A DNA stretch of 64,000 nucleotides, from contig JACGCM010001511.1 in the NCBI GenBank assembly GCA_014058105.1, positions 1,240,001-1,304,000 on the forward strand, in the 5' to 3' direction. The notes beneath the pieces are model-generated. The model was not told where the DNA came from. It saw nothing but the letters and a program-made list of their open reading frames with translations, and searched no databases. The translations under genes and the position numbers were made by a program. Source of the stretch: Kingdonia uniflora (lineage: Eukaryota; Streptophyta; Magnoliopsida; Ranunculales; Circaeasteraceae). This document shows positions 55,177-64,000 of the stretch, in pieces (within the stretch, counting starts at the first letter, position 1; each line of letters starts with the position of its first letter).

Positions 55177-58100
55177 CTAAATTTCATCTTTAGTCATTAG
55201 CCAATAAGTTCTACTATCTATTATGTTGCTGACAATGTATGGCCCTTCCCAATTTTCTGATAAATTTCCAAAAAATTTAGGCCGAGTACTATCTTGGATT
55301 TGTCGTAGGACAAGGTCTCCAATACCAAATTTCCATTTTCGAACTTTTTTCTTGTATGCTTTTTTCAATGTATCATGGTAATATCCCAAATTCGCAATGG
55401 CCTTATCTCGGGTTTTCTTTATCCAATTGAGGTTACAAAGGAGACTGAGTTTATTATCTTCATCTGGGATTTCCCGTCGGGTACTTGGGAGATTGAGGTC
55501 TGAAGGTATGATCGCCTCGATACCAAAATCGATCATGAATGGAGTGCAGCCTATAGAAACTCGATGAGTGGTTCGGTAGGCCCAGAGAACACTAAGCAAT
55601 TCATCCACCCATCGCCCCTTCTTGTCATCGAGACGCTTACGCAACCCTGATTTGTTGCTTTTGTTAATGGCTTCAGCTTTTCTGTTACCTTGAGGATAAT
55701 ATGGTTTGGATATTGTGAGCTGGATTTTGTATTTATGGAGGAAATCAAGTACTTTGGCCTTGATAAACTGTTTGCCATTATCGGAGCGTATTAAATGTGG
55801 ACAGCCAAACCTGATGATGATGTGCTCCTAAAGGAACTTGATGACTTCATTTTCATCGGTAGGGCAAAGATGAACTGCCTCAACCCATTTTGTAAAGTAA
55901 TCAGTGGCGACTAAAACAAACCTTCGGTTTCCCGATGCTGGATAGAAAGGTCCAATGATGTCAATTCCCCATCGTTTGAATGGCCAGAGGACATTTTTAA
56001 TATACAAGTTGGGGGCTAGACTTTTGATGTCTTGAGCATGGAATTGGTATTTGTAGCATTTACGCACAAAGTCTTCGCAGTCCTGTCTCATTTTAGGTCA
56101 GTATAATCTTTGCGTGAATACGCGTTGGGCTAATGATCTTCCTGAAATATGTGCGCCATAGATACCTTTGTGAAGCTCTTTAATTTTGATTTAAGCTTGT
56201 TTCTGTGAGATGCATTCGATAAGTGGTCCCCCTCCTGTGATTCGATATAAGATGTGATCTTGGACGGTGAATCTGGGGTACTTGGCCAAAAGTGATAAAG
56301 CTTCTTCTTTGTTACTGGGGAGGATGTGGGAGTTAAGGTACGCATAAAATGGTCTTCTCCAGTCTTCAGGGACTTCATCTTCAGTAATGGTGATCTGGAG
56401 TATTGACAGCATATCGAGGCTAGAATGCTCGATGATTTCGATTTCTAAAGATTATTTTTCACTGTCCCTCAGCATGGCAGCGATGTAAGCTAACGCATCG
56501 GCATGTCGATTTTCTTGTCGAGGTAAGTAAGAAATTGTTGTATGTTTGAATTTTTGTATCTATTCTTCTTCCAGAGCTGCGTAAGCAACCATATAATGAG
56601 GACGATGTTAATCCCAGATCCTTGTTGTCCTACAGACCCGCCTTTAAAAAGTCGCCAACCTGAGCATTTAGACCATGTGTTTGGTTCTGCTATTTCATCA
56701 TCTATGAAGATTTCTTTGAGTTCTCCCCAATCGGGGTCCTCGACGGGAAAGTCTACCAAAAAGTCAGCTATTGCTTATCCCTTGATTGATATTTAGGGTT
56801 CGAAGGAAATGTCGTATTCTCCAAGAAAAATAGACCATTGTTGGATTCTTCGAGATTTTTCTTTTTTGGAGAGTACTAGTTTTAGGGGGTATTTGGTGAT
56901 GACTTTGATGGGATGAGCTTGAAAGTAGGGATGAAGTTTTTGAGAACTGTAGACCAGGGCGAGTAGCTATTATTCTGTTGTTATGTATCTTTTTTCAGTA
57001 GGCATAAGTATTTTACTTATGAAGTAGATTGGTTTTTCTACCCCGTCATCTTCTCGAATAAGGACAGAACTGATTGAATCTTCAGTTGTGGATAAGTACA
57101 TTGTAAGTGATTCACCATCAATTGGAGTACTCATTATAGGAGGACGCCTCAAGTATCGTTTAAGATCCTGGAAAGCCATCTCACAGTCAAGAGTACAAAT
57201 GATTTTCTTTTGTTGTTTGATCGAAAGAGGAGTGGGGTTACCACAAAAAAGGAGGTAAAGGAGTTTGCATCGATCAGATGACTTTGAGATGAATATGTGA
57301 AGAGCGGCTATCTTGCCTGTAAATTTTTGAACATCTTTTTTAATTCGATGAGATGGCATTGCGATAAGTACTTTGATTTTTGTTGGATTAATTTCTATAC
57401 CCTTTCTGCTGGCCAGATGTCCCAAAAATTTACCGAATGCGACTCCGAATTGACATTTCTCTGGGTTAAGTTTCATCTAGTACTTGCGAAGGATATCAAA
57501 AATGGTTTAGAGCTTACTGGAGTGGTCTTATCTTTTCAAGCTTTTGCAGATCATAACATCGATGTAGACTTCCATAATTGGGCCAAGATGATATTTGAAC
57601 ATTTTAGTCACAAGTCTCTGGTAAGTAGCACCTGCATTCTTTAAACCGAAAGGTATTACTGTGTAACAGCAGAGACCTCTGTCGGTGAAGAAGGTTATTT
57701 TTTCTTGATCTTCTTCGACAAATGGAACTTGGTTATAACCGGAGGCATCATCCATCATAGAAAGAAGTTCGTATCCTGCGATTGAGTCGAAAAGTTGCAA
57801 AATTAGTGGTAGCGGAAAACTGTCTTTGGGTGTGAACTTGTTGGGTTCTATAAAGTCAACACAAACCCTAATTTATCTATTTTTCTTTGGTAGCGCTACA
57901 ATATTAGAAATCCACTTCGGATACTTAGCTTCCCGAATAAATCTTACCCGAAGGATTTTATCAATTTCATCGTTTAATGCATCGCAGAGTCGGGGAGCTA
58001 GATACCGTTGTTTTTTAATGACAGCTTTATTATCTGGATAGAAGTTGAGTCAGTGGCAAGCGATTGAAGGATCGATGCCAGGTATTTTACGGAAAGTCAA

Positions 58101-58891
58101 GGCAAAGATGTCGATGTTCTTCTTAAGTAGTTGTATCATAGCCTCTTTTTCGTCGGTTGACAATTTAAAGCTGATAAAGGTTGTGCGTCCCGGGCCACCG
58201 GGTTTAACAGATTTGACAATGTCGGTGTCATGTTGTTTGAATATGGGTGATTCATCTGGTTGTAGGTTGTGATATTTTTGCACATTCGTGCAACAGCTTG
58301 GCTGCCTTTGATTTTGTAGATTCTGTAATCTGTTGGAAAATGCAGTGCTAGATGATAAATAGAAGGCACTGCTTTGATAGAATGTAACCAACTGTGTCCC
58401 AAAATTCCTAAATATTTAGACTCTGCATCGATGACAAGGAATTTTATGAATGTAGTTTCTGAAATTGCCTGAACTGGCAGAGTGATCTCTCCTGTGGAAA
58501 ATTCTTTCGAACCATTGAAGCTCGTGATTGTTGTTGTCGAAACTTTTACCAAATTTGTAAGGCCTAGGACTTCAATTGCTCTTCTGAACAATACATCTGT
58601 GGCGCTTCCGGTATCAATGAAAAGCATATGTAGGTAGTCCTATCCGACTTTGAGCATATTAATAAGAGGGTCATCATGAAGGTATTTAACATGGCTGGTG
58701 TCACAGGCTTCGAAGGTGATATGGTAAGGACGCCTCGATTCGCTTGTGCTTGGAAGAAGTTTGGTTGATTTGTCTGAGGATGTCATTTTACAGCAGGACA
58801 TAATCCGATCGTCTTGTTTTTTTTTCTTCCCTTTCTCAATCTCGATCATATACAGGTGGTGAGCTTGGCCCTGGACCTGATTTTGCTCCAT
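55177..58891 (-). pseudogene. Tat pol (protease, RT, RNase H, integrase), degraded
   Basis: Protease: MLFIDTGSATDVLF (58627) with ILGHSWLHSIKAVPSIYH. RT: KIPGIDPSIACH near 58060 and GLKNAGATYQRL near 57650. The catalytic box reads VYIDVMICKS, with Val in place of the second Asp. The connection has CQFGVAFGKFLGHLASRKGI (57476). RNase H: WRLFKGGSVGQQGSGINIVL (56490-56759), truncated by a frame change. Integrase: zinc-finger region near 56100, then RWGIDIIGPFYPASGNRRF, SDNGKQF and YPQGNRKAEAINK, so all three acidic residues remain, and a long C-terminal domain to 55177. Stops include TAG and TGA at Trp-like positions. Inactive as read. Confidence 0.92.
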
Positions 58892-59206
58892 TTCTTTATT
58901 TTTTACTTCATTCTAGAGAAACTTTTGGATGTCGATGACATAATTGTGGAGTCTTCCAGCTAATAGGATACGATGAAAGATTCCCATGAGGGAGTAGCAG
59001 TTATCAGTTTCATGACTATGCACATTGTGATACTGACATAGTAATCTATTGGGAAGATCAGGAATAGTTTATGGTGCGTGATAACACAAATCTCCCTTTA
59101 TCGTTGGCAAGATAGCGGAGAGAGTCATTGTCATTGGCGGTAGAACTGGGATAGGTCTGTCAGGTTTGTCATCCCTTCTTCTATTATTATCGGTGTTTCT
59201 GACGCG
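58892..59206 (-). other. Gag-protease linker of the Tat element
   Basis: A degraded stretch between the clear Gag and protease text, probably the Gag zinc-knuckle/linker region. I could not make out an intact CCHC motif. Confidence 0.4.
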
Positions 59207-60476
59207 TTATTTGGGTACTTCGGTACTGACCGCTCGTTGAAATGGGGTCGAAGATGTTTCTCGAGAATGGATGACAGATAAACTTTTCATCTTATCTTTC
59301 TTTGATCGCTCCAGTTTAATGTAATTATTAACTACATCAATCAATTTTGTGACTGTCCGTGGCTTGCGTAGAGTAAGCTCTTCACGAACCTTTGAGTCAA
59401 TGTGCAGGGTGGAGGTGAATACTAGAACTACGATTTTAGAGTCTAAGTTCCCAATTTTCCTTCGTTTCATGTAGGAAGCATTTATAAAAACTTTCCAAGG
59501 TCTCTTTCATGCCTTGTTTGAAGTAAAACAAGGAATCTACAGTAATCTTTCGCTCTCTAGCATGAGCGTAATTGGATTCAAAAAAATGTTGTAACTGGCT
59601 GAATGTGATGATGGAGGCCTCATGGATAGTATGGATCCAACGGTGCAGTTTTTCCTTCATGCTCATGTTGAATAGCCTACACAACATGTGGTCGAGTTTG
59701 GAATATAGCCCAACTACGGCTTTAAAATGTCGAACATGGGTAAGTAGGTCAGTCAGGCCTTCATACTGAATAAATTTAGGAATAGTGAAATTTTTAGGGA
59801 TAGGCATAATTTTGAGATAAGAGGAGATGGGGTTTGTCTCGATTCTATCAAGCGTAGATTTTTGGCCCGGAATGCTAGAGTTTATAGCCAGGATCTTGTT
59901 TCTGAGGTCGTCTAAGGTAACGAACTGTTGTGAGGGAAATGGTAAGGCTGTAACCTGAGGAACAAAATCTCTATGTCCTTCTGGTCTCAATCAATCCCAG
60001 ATTGGTCTTCTTTCAAGCGGGGGGGTCTGATGAAGCGCGTGTCGACTTCCTTAAGTTGTTGATGTTGAAGATGTTAAGCCAAAATGTTGAGAAGCTCTGT
60101 TTGGATTCCCGGATTTAGATCGTGAAATCGGTAGCTCATCTTCCATTGGTTGATCATCGCGTTGAATTGTTCTTGATATATGCTCGCTCCGAGCGAGTGG
60201 ATGAAACGTCCGTCGACTAGTGAGTTGATCTTGTATTCTCCTAAGTCTTTCCATTTTTTTCTAATATGCTTGACTCTGTTCAACTAAAGCTTTTCTCTGT
60301 TTGTCTCTCTCCGTTAGAAGAGCCTGAGCGTGGACACACTGATCTTTCAGTCTTTGGGCATTTTCTGCAACCATTTATTTCTGAAGCTCGAGTACTGCAC
60401 CATGTAGATTGACAGTTCCTTGTATTTCTTAATCTATTATAGTACTAGAATCGCTTCTCAGGCTCATGTTTGTCAT
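59207..60476 (-). pseudogene. Tat gag, degraded
   Basis: Begins at ATG 60476, ~40 bp inside the primer-binding site, with a coiled-coil-like N-terminus (RLKDQCVHAQALLTERDKQR) containing stops. The Gag core lies at 59436-59990: PIPKNFTIPKFIQYEGLTD, HRWIHTIHEASIITFSQLQ and FYFKQGMKETLESFYKCF. A frameshift near 59450 moves the rest to 59207-59470 (FTSTLHIDSKVREELTLRKP). This order is standard for Tat Gag. Capsid function is lost through stops and the frameshift. Confidence 0.88.
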
Positions 60477-60518
60477 CGAATGGTGTTTAGATCAGTGGTG
60501 GTAAAAAAAATGTGGTAA

Positions 60519-60536
60519 TTCCCACAGACGGTGCCA
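60519..60536 (-). other. Primer-binding site of the Tat element
   Basis: The minus strand reads TGGCACCGTCTGTGGGAA two bases from the 5' LTR. It matches the TGGCGCCGTCTGTGGGAA form common in Tat elements with one change. Confidence 0.8.
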
Positions 60537-60538
60537 AT

Positions 60539-61029
60539 TGTAGTAGCATATTTTTGAAAGGAAAATCTTTGCCAATACTTATTTGTAAAGAGTATGCAAT
60601 AAAACTAGATAAACAAGATTTTATGTGAAAAACTCAATAAAAGCTGAGAAAAACCCTGACCTCGAGGAGGGTTTTGATGAAAAATCCAGTATATTGCTAG
60701 TTATTACAGAATTTGGAGTGATAATGGGGTTAAAGTAACAAAATAGTAAAGTTTGAAAATTGGTTGTCCTTTCTCATCTATTCTCTGCCTGAATTTATAG
60801 TAGATACAGGAAGTTTACAAACATAAAGAAATAGTCTCCTATTCCGGAGGGGAGTGGGTGAACTTTGCGGATCTCTAACAGCTCTTTTCTTGACCAGGCA
60901 CAACGCCTAATTTTGGCAGGTCGAGGACTTAAGATAACTTCTCAAATGTTGTCCTTCGATCGTGTATGGCTATCTTCAACAATGCTCTGCTGGCTTACTC
61001 TTGTTGAATCTGGGGAATATGCTACTACA
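60539..61029 (-). repeat. 5' LTR of the Tat element
   Basis: 491 bp, the same length as the 3' LTR and similar throughout. On the minus strand a TATAAAT box lies at 60793-60799, in line with a sense promoter. Confidence 0.93.
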
Positions 61030-62559
61030 ATACTGAGTTAAGGTTTATAGGTGGGTTTCTTTCTGCCCCCATTAAAGTAAAAAGAGGTCTATTTTTTTCT
61101 TTAACCCCCACTTCTGGAAGATGAATGCACAAGCCTATAACCCAGTGTTTATACACCTTATGAACCATTTGTGGCCCCATTTTGATGTCGAATGCAATTC
61201 CGATTCTATAGGTGCTTAAATAATTAGATTCTTAACATATAGTGTGTTGTAGAGCATTTGGATTCATTGTGGCGACAAAACAATATCTAAAAGGTCATTC
61301 TTTAATTGGATTAAGAGGGAAGGATGTGAAGAGAGGGATTTGAACCAATACGCCTTTTCAAACATAGAGCCTAGGGTTAACATTTGGTTAGTGTAAACTG
61401 TCTCTAATTAGTAGTTAAACTATGTGGGGATAGCTAAAAAGTTGTGAGTTATCTCTACATGGCTTGAAGAGCTACCAATTCCAATTAAGAACTTGTAACA
61501 ACATATAACTCTCAAGATCTCTATGGATATGATTTTTCCCTTAGTTTCCTTAACTTTAGTTCACCCCCGCGAATATAAACTTGTTTCAAATTTTAACTTA
61601 TTATCATACAATATCTTACTAACCTTTCTCTACCTATCTTGGTTTTTGTTATCCAAAAAATGTATATTGGCAATAGTCATTGAAGCAAAGCTTTACTAGA
61701 TTGCAAGGGGCTTCATAAATATATGTGGAGAGGCAAAGCTCTACTAGATTACAGGAGTTCATAAATATCAGTGGAGAGTTAGGGTATACGGAGCATCAAA
61801 CAAGCTAAATATAACCTCAACCAAAATCAAATGGGGCATGTTAGATATTTTTGGCAATATACTTTAAAATTGTGTAAATACATGATTTTCGTTATTAAAA
61901 CGCAAAAAATTGTAATATTTACAAAAAATGTCTTTGCATTTAACAGCATAACCATTTTATAACCTAATTATAAATCCTCCATAAATGAACCAATCCAAAG
62001 TAGTAATCATATCATACAATACATAAGTATATATACATGTATGTATGTTTTAACACCAAATCTATAGGAGAATTTTTCCATGAAAGAAATGTGAAGGTTC
62101 ATATAAATGATTGGGCACACCATCTACAATTAGCAATCCAATCTGATATTACGAAGCACGACTTCAAAATCGCATAATGATTGCCGAGAGGCCAACTTAT
62201 CCTAAAAACACAAATAAAGCAAAAGAGTCTAAATATATAGTATGAGCAGCTAGAAATATAAATGAATCGGAGCAAATAATAGTTTCCAACAAATGATTCT
62301 CACATATGTATTCAATTCCGGATATTAAAAGGCTTTTTTTATCATTTTCCCTATTTTAGGGTTTTTACATGTTTTGGCCGTTAATATCAAAAAAATCTCG
62401 TGATTATGATTTGTAATACCATCCCGAGGGGAAGGGTATTTTTTGTCATTTTTGAGCCCTATGGGGCCGGAATTGCCACTGAAAACTGACTGGCGACAAT
62501 CAAACATTGCTGATGTAAACTACTGGCGTTAGGATAAGGTTAGACCCTAATGTTGACTA
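61030..62559. other. Non-coding interval
   Basis: AT-rich sequence without recognisable coding motifs. It contains a 48-bp tandem duplication (listed separately). Short minus-strand open frames carry no motif. Confidence 0.4.
61683..61776. repeat. ~48-bp tandem duplication
   Basis: 61683-61730 and 61731-61776 both read AGCAAAGCTYTACTAGATT-like and end ATAAATAT..GTGGAG, with about seven differences. Confidence 0.85.
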
Positions 62560-63400
62560 ATAGTTAGGGTTTCCCCATGTTGTTAACGTCATGCTAAGGT
62601 TTAGCCCCAGCAGATGTCACGCTAGGTTAAGTCAGACACCTACGTCACCAGGTTAACCCGTAATGACATATCACTAGAACTGCAGGCTGATGTGTCATGG
62701 ACAGCATTAGCTAATATGGCAGCTGGGTACCACAGGTTGATGTAGCGATGCCAGTCAGGTGTTAACGTGTCTCATGACCCACATACTGATGTGGCAAGAC
62801 AAGTTAGTGCTGACTAAGCAGCATGGACCTACTGCGATGATGATACGAGACCATTCAATGGTAAAGTATCATAAAATAGACCCACTACTGGCATAGCATG
62901 GACCCCACCATGTTGGCGTAGGCAGTAGACCCTACTGCTAACGTGTTGCTGTAGACCCAGTACTGACGTGTCACAGTAGACCCTACTGTTGACATGTCGC
63001 ATTAGACCCCACTGATGATGTGTAGGGACCACCAATGACATGGTAGTAAACCCCACCGATAATATGGTAGGGACCCACTAATGACGTAGCAGGGCTCATG
63101 TATGATGTGGCTTGATGACGTGTCAAAGGACATATCGCTATCGCAACCGAAAAATACATGATACGTGTCAGTCAACGAGTAGACTGACGTATCCACCACA
63201 TGGACCACACGTGTTAAGGGCACGATCATACGTGCCAAGGCACGGAGCCATGCCACCATGTTAGCGTACCAATTATGTTACCGTGCCTTTCACGTGTCAG
63301 AAGGGTATATACGCCACATGACCAAAGGTATGTAGATTGCACGTGCCAGACATGCCACAGGGCATGTGCACCCTACGTGGCTTTGGTGTAAGACCTAAAC
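62560..63400. repeat. Degenerate minisatellite rich in ACGTG motifs
   Basis: Imperfect ~22-27-bp units, clearest at 62925, 62951, 62976 and 63003, with a consensus like GTAGACCCYACTGATGACGT and a TGTCA-type end. TGACGTGTCA and TGATGTGGCA variants recur at least fifteen times. CACGTG cores occur at about 63208, 63292 and 63339. No coding. It could be a decayed array within a larger element. Confidence 0.65.
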
Positions 63401-63712
63401 CAGATCAGTCCTAATCCAATTTGCCATATAGACCAAATCTTATCCAGGCCCAATAAATTCGGTTCCAATTTTCTTTTGAAAAAAATAATTTATTTAATAT
63501 TTATTTTTTATTATTATTTCTTTTTCTATTAGACTCATCCTCGGAGGGGGAAAATTCTTATAAATATTTTTAGAAAATAATTTTTAATTTGGAAGGGTGC
63601 CTACTAGTTTATATGACCCTACATATATAGAATATATTTAACACTTGTTTAATATCTACTTATAGTATCTTACGATAGCTATATAGGATATTAAAATACC
63701 AAATGCCCCTAG
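63401..63712. other. AT-rich spacer
   Basis: Homopolymer-rich AT sequence. Nothing recognised. Confidence 0.4.
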
Positions 63713-64000
63713 TGTCATGGCCTGGCTTAGGGGGCGGCATCTACGGTTCCCGGAGCACAGCAGAATATGAGGTTGTGCGGCGTACATGCACGTGCAGCTG
63801 ACATGCACAAGCCTTCTTCACTAGACGCAATAGCACTAGTGAAATATACTCATGGATGCTAGAGGGACATCCAGATCATCATGGATACTCGTGAGGGGTC
63901 GTCGAATATGTATTCTAAATAGGCGGCAACGCTGAAGGTTCCCTCAATAATCCCTATAGCGTAATCACTCGTGACTAGGTACGAGGTACAGATAGCATAC
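63713..64000 (-). repeat. LTR of the LARD family, cut by the window end
   Basis: Starts TGTCATGGCCTGGC and follows the LTRs at 1041 and 4691 for the full 288 bp seen, including GGATGCTAGAGNGACATC and ACTCGTGAGG. It carries both the segment missing from the 1041 copy and the segment missing from the 4691 copy, so it is closer to the full-length LTR. It may be the 3' LTR of another element or a solo LTR. Confidence 0.9.

Larger units (their letters stand above)
48762..61029 (-). mobile_element. Full-length Tat-type Gypsy retrotransposon with antisense ORFs
   Basis: A 12.27-kb element with 491-bp LTRs at 48762-49252 (3') and 60539-61029 (5'). The primer-binding site is at 60519-60536 and a purine tract lies at 49253-49267. 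Gag (60476-59207), protease, RT, RNase H and integrase (58891-55177) run on the minus strand. Between integrase and the 3' LTR are ~5.9 kb with a tandem array and plus-strand coding traces. The long 3' region, order PR-RT-RH-IN, antisense ORF and tandem repeats are lineage features of Tat elements (known in Grande- and RIRE2-type families). The flanking 5-mers (ACAAT and ATACT) do not match. Confidence 0.92.

Noticed and set aside
48762..61029. Target duplication for the Tat element
   Set aside because: Flanks ACAAT and ATACT match at only three of five positions.

Overview
This is a plant nuclear window, almost certainly from a eudicot with a large, repeat-rich genome. It is AT-rich and made almost entirely of decayed transposable elements: Copia (including a Sirevirus), Athila-type and Tat-type Gypsy elements, a LARD-like element, LINEs, a CACTA fragment, a Harbinger-like MITE and a tRNA-derived SINE. 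I see no intact host gene. Host-derived sequence is limited to a decayed retrocopy of a plant synaptotagmin (SYT4/5-like, 5555-6917) and one exon-sized piece of a malectin/LRR receptor kinase gene (7760-8065).

Layout. 1-5456: a Copia integrase scrap, then a non-autonomous LTR element (1041-5451, minus strand) with a perfect 5-bp target duplication. 5555-9318: the synaptotagmin pseudogene split by a MITE, the LRR fragment and a CACTA transposase-associated fragment. 9322-22769: a nest read from outside in: Copia B, invaded by Copia A, invaded by Athila 1, all on the minus strand and all missing their left halves at one breakpoint near 9320. 22847-39737: a plus-strand Sirevirus with gag but no recognisable pol, split by a complete two-LTR Athila (27667-38639, minus). 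39740-46865: a LINE reverse-transcriptase scrap, a truncated Copia (41642-43720) whose LTR carries heat-shock-element-like dyads, and a direct-repeat pair flanking a SINE-like sequence. 46866-48460: a LINE zinc-binding/RNase H tail split by a solo LTR. 48762-61029: a full-length Tat-type Gypsy element. 61030-63712: non-coding, with a degenerate ACGT-rich minisatellite. 63713-64000: an LTR of the same LARD family as the first element, cut by the window end.

The most interesting unit is the Tat element. Its gag-pol runs on the minus strand (60476 to 55177). Its remaining ~6 kb carries plus-strand (antisense) coding traces: a long, probably intron-containing ORF (52009-54333) behind a G-box and TATA box, and two short ORFs (49485-49790, 50299-50592), each with a TATA-like box about 45 bp before its ATG. 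The sense and antisense genes converge on a ~61-bp tandem array (54728-55073). The long antisense ORF is broken almost only by TAG codons, which fits deamination of methylated CAG (CHG) sites. Antisense ORFs and 3'-region tandem repeats are documented for the Tat lineage; the two short ORFs and the TAG-only decay are the parts I would look at first.
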